Of a stretch of DNA of 64,000 nt, positions 32,777 to 41,240 are shown piece by piece. How positions within the stretch are numbered: the stretch's first letter is position 1; every line of letters begins with the position of its first letter. A program made the position numbers and the translations under genes. The DNA is from Lutibacter maritimus. GTDB taxonomy: Bacteria > Bacteroidota > Bacteroidia > Flavobacteriales > Flavobacteriaceae. Location of the stretch: contig NZ_FOZP01000001.1 in NCBI RefSeq assembly GCF_900116115.1, positions 574,071 through 638,070 on the forward strand. The letters are read 5' to 3'. Under the pieces are notes generated by a model. The model was not told the origin of the DNA and did no database searches. It saw nothing but the letters and a program-made list of their open reading frames with translations.

Positions 32777-33906
32777 CAACAATCGGCTACAACTTCTCGA
32801 TAAACTTCTTTATAACTAGGCAGCACATTTTGCATACTAAATTGTTTTGCTTGTTCTAATGCATTTTGTTTAAATTGTTGCAAGGTTTCTTCATCTTTTA
32901 AAATAAATATACCGTTTTTAGCCATTTCATCAGTATCTCCAACATTGCTTAAAAAACCTGTAACCCCCTGAATATTGACTTCTGGTAAACCTCCTGAATT
33001 TGTTGAAATTACCGGTGTTCTTGCAGCCATTGCTTCTAATGCTGCCAAACCAAAACTTTCAGTTTCTGAGGGTAATAAAAACAAATCTGAATAACATAAA
33101 AGTTTATTTACTTCGTTGCTATTTCCTAAAAATAGAATTTTATCTATAATTCCTAATTCTTTTGCTAAATTTTCAATAATTTCTCTATCTGGACCTTCAC
33201 CAACCAACAACAATTTTGAAGGAATTTCTTGTTGAATTTTATAGAATATTTTTATAACATCTTTTGCTCTTTTTACAGGGCGTAAATTACTAATATGTGA
33301 TATAATACGTTCATTATCACTAGCAATATTACCCCGTTGGCATTCTTCTGAATGTATTTCAGGATATTTTTCAAAATCAATAAAATTATGAATCACTTTA
33401 ATATCTTTTCTAATATTAAATAAACGCAACGTATCCTTTTTTAAACTTTCAGAAACTGTTGTAACCACATCAGAATTATTAATACTGAACTCTACTGCAG
33501 TTTTATAATTTGGATGACTTCCAACTAAAGTAATATCTGTACCATGTAAAGTTGTAACCACCTTAATATCAATACCTTTCTCTTTCAACATTTGTTTAGC
33601 CATATAGGCAGCATACGCATGAGGAATGGCATAATGTACATGTAAAATTTCTAATTTATGGGCTAAAACTACTTCAACCATTTTACTTGATAAAGCCAAT
33701 TCGTAGGGTTGAAATTGAAATAAAGGATACTCTTCAACAAATACTTCGTGAAAATGGATGTCATTAGAAATAAAATCTAACCTAACAGGCTGCTTATATG
33801 TTATAAAATGAACATGATTACCTTTTTTAGCTAAAGCCATTCCTAATTCAGTTGCTACTACTCCACTACCTCCAAATGTTGGATAACAAACAATTCCTAT
33901 TTTCAT
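32773..33906 (-). CDS. bshA: N-acetyl-alpha-D-glucosaminyl L-malate synthase
   Basis: A 377-residue GT4 glycosyltransferase that joins GlcNAc to malate in bacillithiol synthesis. The N-terminus MKIGIVCYPTFGGSGVVATE and the block HVHYAIPHAYAAYMA (about 94-108) are characteristic of BshA, and SETESFGLAALEAMA (about 280-294) is the GT4 nucleotide-sugar site. Bacillithiol is known from Firmicutes and Bacteroidota. The other bsh genes are not in this window. It overlaps the end of aroB by four bases. Confidence 0.92.
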   Translation of the reverse strand: MKIGIVCYPTFGGSGVVATELGMALAKKGNHVHFITYKQPVRLDFISNDIHFHEVFVEEYPLFQFQPYELALSSKMVEVVLAHKLEILHVHYAIPHAYAAYMAKQMLKEKGIDIKVVTTLHGTDITLVGSHPNYKTAVEFSINNSDVVTTVSESLKKDTLRLFNIRKDIKVIHNFIDFEKYPEIHSEECQRGNIASDNERIISHISNLRPVKRAKDVIKIFYKIQQEIPSKLLLVGEGPDREIIENLAKELGIIDKILFLGNSNEVNKLLCYSDLFLLPSETESFGLAALEAMAARTPVISTNSGGLPEVNIQGVTGFLSNVGDTDEMAKNGIFILKDEETLQQFKQNALEQAKQFSMQNVLPSYKEVYREVVADCC

Positions 33907-33990
33907 TTAATTATTTTTTTGAACAGACGTAAATATAACTGTAATCTTACAAATAACTTAAAAAGAAGCGTTATAAATAGCTTAAAATTT

Positions 33991-34025
33991 AAAACCTCTT
34001 TCATAAATATTTTTGAAAGAGGTTT
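33991..34025 (-). terminator. Terminator of the transketolase N-half gene
   Basis: Stem AAACCTCTTTCA with its complement around an 11-base loop, 31 bases after the stop at 34056; only a short T run follows on the minus strand. Confidence 0.7.
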
Positions 34026-34055
34026 CTATAGTTAAAATATCAACAATAATTGATA

Positions 34056-34901
34056 TTAATAATCTCCTAAAGTTTCTGGATTTTGGTTTAATGCAGTTTC
34101 TAATTGTGCATCATTTGGTGCTTTTCCGTGCCACGCATGTGTATGCATCATAAAATCAACACCATTACCCATCATTGTTTTTAATAAAATACATACAGGT
34201 TTTCCTTTTCCTGTTAATGATTTTGCTTCAGCTAAACCATTTTTAATACTTTCTATATCGTTTCCTTTTTCTATCTCTAAAACAATCCATCCAAAAGCTT
34301 CAAATTTAGCTTTCAAATCTCCCATTGGTAATACTTGATCTGTAGATCCATCAATTTGTTGACCATTATAATCAATAGTTGCAATATAATTATCTACATT
34401 TTTAGCTGAAGCATACATAATTGCTTCCCAATTTTGACCTTCCTGCAATTCACCATCGCCGTGTAAAGAATATACTAATTTAGTATCTCCATTTAATTTT
34501 TTAGCTTGTGCAGCACCTAATGCTACACTCATTCCTTGACCTAACGATCCTGATGCAATTCTAATACCTGGCAAACCATCGTGCGTTGTTGGATGTCCTT
34601 GTAAACGTGAGTTTAACAATCTAAATGTTGCTAATTCTGCTACCGGAAAAAATCCACTTCTTGCCAATACACTATACATAACTGGTGAAATGTGACCATT
34701 TGATAAAAAGAATACATCTTCATTTATTCCGTCCATCTTAAAATCTGTTGAATATTCCATTACATCTTGGTAAAGAACTGTTAGAAACTCATTACAGCCC
34801 AATGAGCCTCCTGGATGTCCTGAATTTACAGCATGAACCATTCTAACAATATCTCTTCGTACTTGTTGTGCAAAATCTTGCAATTGTTGTGTAGTTGACA
34901 T
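34056..34901 (-). CDS. Transketolase, N-terminal half
   Basis: A 281-residue protein covering only the thiamine-diphosphate-binding part of transketolase: HAVNSGHPGGSLG (about 23-35), SLGQGMSVALGAA, and the cofactor motif HGDGELQEGQNWEA (about 145-158). In split transketolases a second gene supplies the pyrimidine and C-terminal domains, usually next door. Here the following gene is bshA and a terminator intervenes, so the partner must lie elsewhere. The enzyme works in the pentose phosphate pathway. Confidence 0.93.
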   Translation of the reverse strand: MSTTQQLQDFAQQVRRDIVRMVHAVNSGHPGGSLGCNEFLTVLYQDVMEYSTDFKMDGINEDVFFLSNGHISPVMYSVLARSGFFPVAELATFRLLNSRLQGHPTTHDGLPGIRIASGSLGQGMSVALGAAQAKKLNGDTKLVYSLHGDGELQEGQNWEAIMYASAKNVDNYIATIDYNGQQIDGSTDQVLPMGDLKAKFEAFGWIVLEIEKGNDIESIKNGLAEAKSLTGKGKPVCILLKTMMGNGVDFMMHTHAWHGKAPNDAQLETALNQNPETLGDY

Positions 34902-34924
34902 TTTTATAATTTAAATTTAAAACG

Positions 34925-34932
34925 CAAAAATA
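34925..34932 (-). promoter_or_regulatory. -7 box TATTTTTG for the transketolase gene
   Basis: Exact TAnnTTTG on the minus strand, 23 bases before ATG 34901. Confidence 0.55.
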
Positions 34933-34996
34933 GTATTTTTGATGTTGGTTTTACCAAAAAAATAAAAGAAACTTATTTGTGTGTTATTAACAATGG

Positions 34997-36307
34997 TTAG
35001 GTTTTTTGTTTTTTCTTTTTTGCAGCAGGAAACAACACATTATTTAAAATTAATCTGTACCCTGGCGAATTAGGAAATAAGTCTAATTCTGTTTTAGCAT
35101 CTCCAACTTTATGTTGATAATCCTCTGGATCGTGACCACCATAAAACGTAAACATTCCTTTTCCTTTAGTTCCATGAATATAACGAGCTTCTTTATTTGA
35201 TTTTATCTCACCCATAATTAACACGTTAGATTTTATTTCATTGCTATCAAACGAAGTTGTTTGCCCCATAAAACCTTTAATTAATTGTGTGTGGTTTTGG
35301 CACAACATTGTTGGAATTGGATCCCATTTTGCAGAATATTCTTGTAACGAAAAGTAATCAGAAGTTCGTGGAATAGTTCGCTTTGCAGTCATATCTATAG
35401 AAGAAAACTCATACTCTGTTGGATTTTTAACCAACGTAAAATCTTTAAAAGCAAAGGTTTTATTGAAATCTAATTTATTTTGATAATCAATATCAGAAGG
35501 ATCTCCATCAAACATTGTTTCACAAATATCTAAACCTTCAGCAGCTAAAGCAATATCAAAACTATCCGTTGCAGAACACATTGCAAACATAAAACCACCG
35601 CCAACAACAAAATCTCTAATTTTTAATGAAACTGCTAATTTTTCTTCAGATACTTTATTATAGCCAAGCTTTTTGGCTAATTCTTCAGCAGCCTTTTTTT
35701 GTTCTATATACCAAGGTGTTGTTCTGTAGCTTCCATAAAACTTTCCAAACTGACCTGTAAAATCTTCGTGATGTAAATGCAGCCACTCATAAAGCAATAG
35801 TTTATCTCCTAAAACTTCTTCATCATAAACCACATCAAAAGGAATTTCGGCATAATTTAAAACCATTGTTACAGCATCATCCCAAGGCATTTTATCTTTT
35901 GGTGAATATACTGCAATTTTAGGAGCTTTTTCTAAATCAACAGCTTCCATATTTTTTGATGGACTGCTTATTTCTTCTAAAATTGTTGCTGCTTGTGTAT
36001 CGGAAATCACCTGAAATGTAACTCCTCTAATTTTACATTCTTTTCTGGTAGCCTCATTGTCTTCTAATAAAAAAGAACCTCCTTCATAATTTAACAACCA
36101 TTTTGCTTTATTTCCTTGATTTAAAGACCAATAAGTTATTCCGTAGGCTTTTAAATGATTGGTTTGTGTAACTTCATCCATAGGAATTAAAATAAATGAA
36201 GCCAATAAATTTTGAGAATAGATAATTACAAAAAACAGTATCAATTTTAGTTTTGATACTGTTTTAGATATATTTTTTAGCTTAATATTTTTATTAAAAT
36301 GGCACAT
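34997..36307 (-). CDS. Conserved exported protein, often misnamed asparagine synthetase B
   Basis: About 436 residues from ATG 36307. A hydrophobic segment (KLKLILFFVIIYSQNLLAS, about 19-37) looks like a signal peptide with cleavage near LLAS. The mature start FILIPMDE and GITYWSLNQGNKAKWLLNYEGGSF are conserved in a Bacteroidota family usually labelled asparagine synthetase B, yet there is no N-terminal Cys glutaminase and no PP-loop. GGGFMFAMCSATDSFD near 260 has a possible nucleophile Cys, like class I amidotransferase-fold proteins. The start overlaps dnaB by 14 bases, and the dnaB terminator lies in its signal peptide codons. Function unknown. Confidence 0.7.
   Translation of the reverse strand: MCHFNKNIKLKNISKTVSKLKLILFFVIIYSQNLLASFILIPMDEVTQTNHLKAYGITYWSLNQGNKAKWLLNYEGGSFLLEDNEATRKECKIRGVTFQVISDTQAATILEEISSPSKNMEAVDLEKAPKIAVYSPKDKMPWDDAVTMVLNYAEIPFDVVYDEEVLGDKLLLYEWLHLHHEDFTGQFGKFYGSYRTTPWYIEQKKAAEELAKKLGYNKVSEEKLAVSLKIRDFVVGGGFMFAMCSATDSFDIALAAEGLDICETMFDGDPSDIDYQNKLDFNKTFAFKDFTLVKNPTEYEFSSIDMTAKRTIPRTSDYFSLQEYSAKWDPIPTMLCQNHTQLIKGFMGQTTSFDSNEIKSNVLIMGEIKSNKEARYIHGTKGKGMFTFYGGHDPEDYQHKVGDAKTELDLFPNSPGYRLILNNVLFPAAKKKKQKT
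36233..36264 (-). terminator. Terminator-like hairpin after dnaB, inside the next gene
   Basis: On the minus strand AAAACAGTATCAA pairs with TTGATACTGTTTT, followed at once by a run of T, 30 bases after the dnaB stop codon. It falls within the signal peptide codons of the downstream exported-protein gene, so it may act as an attenuator. Confidence 0.7.
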
Positions 36308-37817
36308 CATTATCATCAAAATTATCTGGTGCTCCAAAAGCATCTTCTGCTGATGGGATTTGACTTTGAGAAATAGCACTATTCATTTTTGAATGAAACT
36401 CATTTCCATAATCTTCATCTAAATTACTAAATTGTGCTAAATGACCTGTAAATTTTAAACGAATATTGTCTAAACCACCATTTCTATGTTTTGCAACAAT
36501 AAACTCCGCTTGTCCTTCGCAAGGTGTCCTTTCTTCATCATCCCATTCTGTAAGGCCATAATATTCAGGACGATAAATAAAAGATACAATATCAGCATCT
36601 TGCTCAATTGCTCCAGACTCACGTAAATCTGATAGTAATGGTCTTTTACTACCACCACGGGTTTCAACGGCACGTGACAACTGCGAAAGCGCTATTACCG
36701 GAATACTTAATTCTTTAGCTAATGCTTTTAAGTTTCTTGATATAGTTGAAATTTCTTGCTCTCTATTTCCACCTCCTTTTTGTGATGACCCTGCAGTCAT
36801 TAATTGCAAATAATCAATAATAATAATTTTTATACCATGTTGCGATGCTAAACGGCGGGCTTTTGCTCGTAAGTCAAAAATTGATAATGATGGTGTATCA
36901 TCAATAAAAATTGGTGCTTTTGATAAATTTTTAACTTTTACGTTCAATTGTTCCCACTCATGCGGCTCTAAGTTTCCTTTTCTTAGTTTACCTGAAGAAA
37001 TTCCTGTTTCACTTGAGATCATACGGGTTATCAATTGTACTGATGACATCTCTAATGAGAAAATTGCTACAGGTTCATCAAAATCTATTGCCATATTTTT
37101 TGCCATAGACATTACAAATGCTGTTTTCCCCATACCTGGACGCGCAGCTAAAATTACCAAATCAGAAGGTTGCCAGCCTGATGTTAGCTCATCCAAACGT
37201 GTAAAACCAGTGGCAATACCACTCATTCCTTGTTTGTTAGAAATTTCTTGAATTTTTTTAATTGCCTGATTAACTAAACCTTGTGCATCTTCAGACCCTT
37301 TTTTTAAGTTTCCTTGTGTAACTTCAAACAACTTAGTTTCTGCAGAGTCTAACAAATCGAAGACATCTACAGTTTCATCATAAGATTCTTCAATAATTTC
37401 TGAAGAAATTGAAATTAATTTTCGTTGAATATATTTTTGTAAAATAATACGCGCGTGGAACTCAATATGTGCAGAAGATGATACTTTTTGGGTTAAGCCA
37501 ACCAAATAAAAATCTCCACCAGCTAATTCTAAATGTCCTGTTTTACGCAATTGATTAGCTACTGTTAATAAATCAGTAGGTTCAGAGTTTTGAAATAAAG
37601 TGTAAATAGCTTCATAAATAAATTGATGTGATTCTTTATAAAAAGCCTCTGGATGCAAAATATCAATGACATCATCAACACCTTTTTTATCAATCATCAT
37701 AGCTCCTAACACAGCTTCTTCTAATTCAACAGCTTGTGGTGGAATTTTACCTTTTTCAAGGCTTATAACAGTAGCTTTTTTTAAAGATTTTGATGGAATA
37801 GGCTGTAAATTTTTCAC
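36294..37817 (-). CDS. dnaB: Replicative DNA helicase
   Basis: A 507-residue DnaB. The N-terminal primase-binding domain (LEEAVLGAMMIDKKGVDDVI) is followed by the RecA-like motor: Walker A ARPGMGKTAF (about 228-237), Walker B IIIDYLQLM, and the arginine-rich KHRNGG region. It opens DNA at the fork. The start is GTG at 37817; a stop codon two codons earlier excludes anything longer. The C-terminus ends in acidic residues and VPF, like the tip of single-stranded-DNA-binding protein. Confidence 0.96.
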   Translation of the reverse strand: MKNLQPIPSKSLKKATVISLEKGKIPPQAVELEEAVLGAMMIDKKGVDDVIDILHPEAFYKESHQFIYEAIYTLFQNSEPTDLLTVANQLRKTGHLELAGGDFYLVGLTQKVSSSAHIEFHARIILQKYIQRKLISISSEIIEESYDETVDVFDLLDSAETKLFEVTQGNLKKGSEDAQGLVNQAIKKIQEISNKQGMSGIATGFTRLDELTSGWQPSDLVILAARPGMGKTAFVMSMAKNMAIDFDEPVAIFSLEMSSVQLITRMISSETGISSGKLRKGNLEPHEWEQLNVKVKNLSKAPIFIDDTPSLSIFDLRAKARRLASQHGIKIIIIDYLQLMTAGSSQKGGGNREQEISTISRNLKALAKELSIPVIALSQLSRAVETRGGSKRPLLSDLRESGAIEQDADIVSFIYRPEYYGLTEWDDEERTPCEGQAEFIVAKHRNGGLDNIRLKFTGHLAQFSNLDEDYGNEFHSKMNSAISQSQIPSAEDAFGAPDNFDDNDVPF

Positions 37818-38042
37818 TAGATTTTATTAACTTTTAACTGAATTGAACTTAATTTTACCACGCTTAATATACAAAATATTGTGCTAACTTTTGTTATAAA
37901 ATATTTTCTATTTCAACAAAAGCAAAAGTAATTTTTAATAGCTGAAATACGAGTGTTTTTTTAATATTTTTTACACACATTTTGTTGAAAAGTGCGTTAA
38001 TTGTTAATAACTAATTTTATACGAAACTCATTTTTAATTCAG

Positions 38043-38050
38043 TACTTTTG
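38043..38050 (+). promoter_or_regulatory. -7 box TACTTTTG for the DUF3810 gene
   Basis: Exact TAnnTTTG with four bases before the ATG at 38055. Confidence 0.65.
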
Positions 38051-38054
38051 AAAT

Positions 38055-39128
38055 ATGGAACAAAAGAAAATAAGTAAAATATTGGTAATTTTATTAATTA
38101 TGCAATGGGCATTTGTACAGTTAATTGCCCAATTTCCAAGCATTATTGAGCGTTTCTATTCTAAAGGATTGTATATATTTTTAAATAAAATATACCAACT
38201 TTTATTTGGTTGGATACCATTTTCAATTGGTGATGTTTTATATTTAATATTAATCATCTATCTTATTAAGAACGTGGCAATTACAATTAAAAAGAAATCA
38301 TTTAACCTTAAAAATACGTTGTGGAAATCCGGCGCCATTATTTCAATAATCTTTTTTGTTTTTCATTTTAATTGGGGATTAAATTATTATAGAATACCAG
38401 TTTCAGAAAAATTAAATTTTGAAGTACAACCCTATTCAACTAATGATTTGGAACAGCTAACCGCGCAATTAATTGAAAAATTAAATGCAACACATATTTC
38501 AATTACACAAAACGACACTATTATAATTAAAAATTTAGCAAATAAAGAGGAAATTAGAGAGAAATCTTACTTGGTTTTTGATGAATTTCAACAAAATTAT
38601 CCCATATTTTATCATCAAAATTTAACAATAAAAAATTCATTATTTAGCGTTCCACTTACTTATATGGGTTTTGCAGGATATCTAAATCCATTTACAAATG
38701 AAGCTCAAGCAAATTATTTAATTCCAAAAAACACGTATACCGCAACTGTTTGTCATGAATTGGCTCACCAAATTGGCATTGGACCAGAAAGCGAAGCTAA
38801 TTTTATTGGTTATTTAGCAGCAATTAATTCATCCGATAAATATTTTCAATATGGCGCTTACTTAAATGCATTGCGTTATTGTTTAAATGACCTTTTTTAC
38901 ACACATCCTGAAAAATTTGAGGAACTAAAATCTACCTTGAACATTGGTATTTTAAAAGATTTACAAGAAAATCAAGATTTTTGGGAATCGTATCAAAATT
39001 GGTCAGAGAAATATTTTAAACTATTTTATGATAACTTTTTAAAAGCCAATAATCAAGAAGATGGAATTAAAAGCTATAGTAAAATGGTTGTATTGCTTGT
39101 AAATTATTATAAAATCAACAAGTTATAA
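38055..39128 (+). CDS. DUF3810 membrane metallopeptidase-like protein
   Basis: A 357-residue protein with three hydrophobic segments in the first 120 residues, then a soluble domain with the zinc-protease motif HELAHQIG (about 236-243) and a later Glu in ESEANFIGYLA that could be the third ligand, as in gluzincins. This is the DUF3810 layout. The substrate is unknown. It leads a same-strand run with the RNA methyltransferase (25 bases away, with its own -7 box) and M48 genes. Confidence 0.85.
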   Translation: MEQKKISKILVILLIMQWAFVQLIAQFPSIIERFYSKGLYIFLNKIYQLLFGWIPFSIGDVLYLILIIYLIKNVAITIKKKSFNLKNTLWKSGAIISIIFFVFHFNWGLNYYRIPVSEKLNFEVQPYSTNDLEQLTAQLIEKLNATHISITQNDTIIIKNLANKEEIREKSYLVFDEFQQNYPIFYHQNLTIKNSLFSVPLTYMGFAGYLNPFTNEAQANYLIPKNTYTATVCHELAHQIGIGPESEANFIGYLAAINSSDKYFQYGAYLNALRYCLNDLFYTHPEKFEELKSTLNIGILKDLQENQDFWESYQNWSEKYFKLFYDNFLKANNQEDGIKSYSKMVVLLVNYYKINKL

Positions 39129-39140
39129 TCAATTAAAATT

Positions 39141-39148
39141 TACTTTTG
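39141..39148 (+). promoter_or_regulatory. -7 box TACTTTTG for the RNA methyltransferase gene
   Basis: Exact TAnnTTTG with four bases before ATG 39153, inside a 24-base gap after the DUF3810 gene. Confidence 0.6.
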
Positions 39149-39152
39149 CAGT

Positions 39153-39956
39153 ATGAAAAAAGTGATTACAAGCACACAAAATCCGTACATAAAAGAATTA
39201 GTACAATTAAAGGATAAATCACGTGTTAGAAAAAAAACACAAACCTTTTTAATTGAAGGTTTGCGCGAAATTAATTTAGCTATAAAAGGTGGTTATACAA
39301 TTGAAACAATACTTTTTGATGCTTCAATTTTTACTGAAAAATTAGTAAATCAAATTGAAAATATTTCTGGTGTAGAAGTTATTGAAATCTCTAGCGAAGT
39401 TTATAAAAAATTGGCTTTAAGAGATACAACCGAAGGAATTATAGCAGTTGCAAAAACTAAAGATTTAACTTTAAATGAGTTGCACTTATCAACAAAAAAC
39501 CCATTAATTTTAGTTGTTGAAGCACCTGAAAAACCAGGAAATATTGGTGCATTATTAAGAACATCTGATGCCGCTGGAATTGATGCTGTATTAATTGCAA
39601 ACCCTAAAACAGACATGTATAACCCAAACATTATTAGAAGTAGTGTTGGCTGTATTTTTACAACAACTATTGCAACTGGAACAAGCGAAGAAATTATTAG
39701 TTTTTTAAAGCAACAAAATATAAATATATATGGCGCAGCCTTAACAGCATCCGTAGAATATCAAACTATAGATTACACCCAACCAAGCGCAATTGTTGTT
39801 GGAACTGAAGCAACTGGTTTAACTAGCAAATGGTTAGAAAATACCACTAAAAATATTATAATTCCAATGCGCGGAGCAATAGATTCTATGAATGTATCTG
39901 TAAGCGCAGCCATTATAATTTTTGAAGGTGTAAGACAACGTCAACTAAAAAAATAA
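39153..39956 (+). CDS. TrmH/SpoU-family RNA 2'-O-methyltransferase
   Basis: A 267-residue SPOUT enzyme. The N-terminal substrate-binding domain (KSRVRKKTQTFLIEGLREI) matches SpoU_sub_bind proteins, and the knot motifs are EKPGNIGALLRTSDAAG (about 127-143), the VVGTEATGL loop and IPMRGAIDSMNVSVSAAI (about 236-253). It methylates ribose in rRNA or tRNA with SAM; the precise base is not shown. It ends seven bases before the M48 peptidase gene, so the two are co-transcribed. Confidence 0.92.
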   Translation: MKKVITSTQNPYIKELVQLKDKSRVRKKTQTFLIEGLREINLAIKGGYTIETILFDASIFTEKLVNQIENISGVEVIEISSEVYKKLALRDTTEGIIAVAKTKDLTLNELHLSTKNPLILVVEAPEKPGNIGALLRTSDAAGIDAVLIANPKTDMYNPNIIRSSVGCIFTTTIATGTSEEIISFLKQQNINIYGAALTASVEYQTIDYTQPSAIVVGTEATGLTSKWLENTTKNIIIPMRGAIDSMNVSVSAAIIIFEGVRQRQLKK

Positions 39957-39963
39957 ACAAAAA

Positions 39964-41196
39964 ATGAGCCCTACAATAGTATTCTATATTTTAATTGGAA
40001 TTATACTTTTTAAGTATTTTTTTGATACGTATTTAGATTATTTAAATGCAAAACATTTTAACGATCCAATTCCATTAGAATTAGAAGGAATTTATAATGA
40101 AGAAGAATATAAAAAATCACAAGCATATAAAAAGGAAAATCACAAATTTTCAACAATTGTAAGTGGATTTTCTGTACTAACTACTGTGCTATTTTTTATT
40201 TTTGATGGTTTTGCTTTTGTTGATACTATTGTTAGAAGTATTTCAAATAATCAAATAATTATCACGTTACTTTTTTTTGGAATAATAGTTTTTGCAAGCG
40301 ATTTAATTTCTTTACCCTTTTCTTATTATAAAACTTTTGTAATTGAAGAAAAATATGGTTTTAATAAAGCTACTTTAAAAACATTTATTTTTGATAAAAT
40401 TAAAGGTTGGTTAATGATGGTAATTATTGGTGGCGGAATTTTAGCTTTAATCACTTGGTTTTACCAAGCTACAACTAATAACTTTTGGTTGTTTTCTTGG
40501 GCTTTAATTGCTGTTTTTACAATTTTTATGAACTTATTTTATTCAAAATTAATTGTACCCATTTTTAATAAACAAACACCATTAGAAGCTGGTGATTTAA
40601 AAACTGCTATAGAAAATTTCTCAAAAAAAGTAGGATTTAAAATTGATAATATTTTTGTTATTGATGGCTCAAAACGTTCAACAAAAGCAAACGCTTATTT
40701 TTCAGGATTTGGCGCTCAAAAAAGAATTACTCTGTATGATACCTTAATAAATGATTTAGAAACTGATGAAATTGTGGCTGTTTTAGCGCACGAAATTGGT
40801 CATTATAAAAAGAAACACATCATTTATAACCTAGTTTTATCGTTGCTTTTAATGGGTTTAACATTATACATTTTATCATTACTAATAGGAAATTCTGTTT
40901 TATCTCAAGCATTAGGAGTTGAACAACCAAGTTTTCATATTGGATTAATAGCTTTTACTATTTTATACAGTCCAATATCAGAAATAACAGGTTTTTTTAT
41001 GAATATTCTATCAAGAAAATTTGAATATCAAGCAGATAATTATGCAAAATATAATTTTAATAAAAACGCATTAATTTCTGCGTTAAAAAAACTTTCAAAA
41101 AATAGTTTAAGTAACTTAACACCTAACAGTTTGTATGTTAAGTTTCACTACTCACATCCTCCGTTATTACAACGCATTTTAAATTTAAAAAAATAG
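39964..41196 (+). CDS. M48 family metallopeptidase, CAAX protease-like
   Basis: A 410-residue membrane peptidase with several hydrophobic segments and zinc motif HEIGHYKKKH (about 277-286); the third ligand Glu is in EYQADNYA near 354. The layout is that of Ste24/CAAX prenyl protease 1, with an N-terminal peptidase_M48_N domain. Bacterial members are linked to membrane protein quality control. It follows the RNA methyltransferase gene closely. Confidence 0.92.
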   Translation: MSPTIVFYILIGIILFKYFFDTYLDYLNAKHFNDPIPLELEGIYNEEEYKKSQAYKKENHKFSTIVSGFSVLTTVLFFIFDGFAFVDTIVRSISNNQIIITLLFFGIIVFASDLISLPFSYYKTFVIEEKYGFNKATLKTFIFDKIKGWLMMVIIGGGILALITWFYQATTNNFWLFSWALIAVFTIFMNLFYSKLIVPIFNKQTPLEAGDLKTAIENFSKKVGFKIDNIFVIDGSKRSTKANAYFSGFGAQKRITLYDTLINDLETDEIVAVLAHEIGHYKKKHIIYNLVLSLLLMGLTLYILSLLIGNSVLSQALGVEQPSFHIGLIAFTILYSPISEITGFFMNILSRKFEYQADNYAKYNFNKNALISALKKLSKNSLSNLTPNSLYVKFHYSHPPLLQRILNLKK

Positions 41197-41240
41197 TGAT
41201 TACCTATTGTTTAATTGGTTTAAAGTATTATTTTTAAAAT

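Noticed and set aside
34997-36379. Longest frame of the exported-protein gene, starting at 36379
   Set aside because: It would overlap dnaB by 86 bases; ATG 36307 gives a sensible signal peptide with only 14 bases of overlap.
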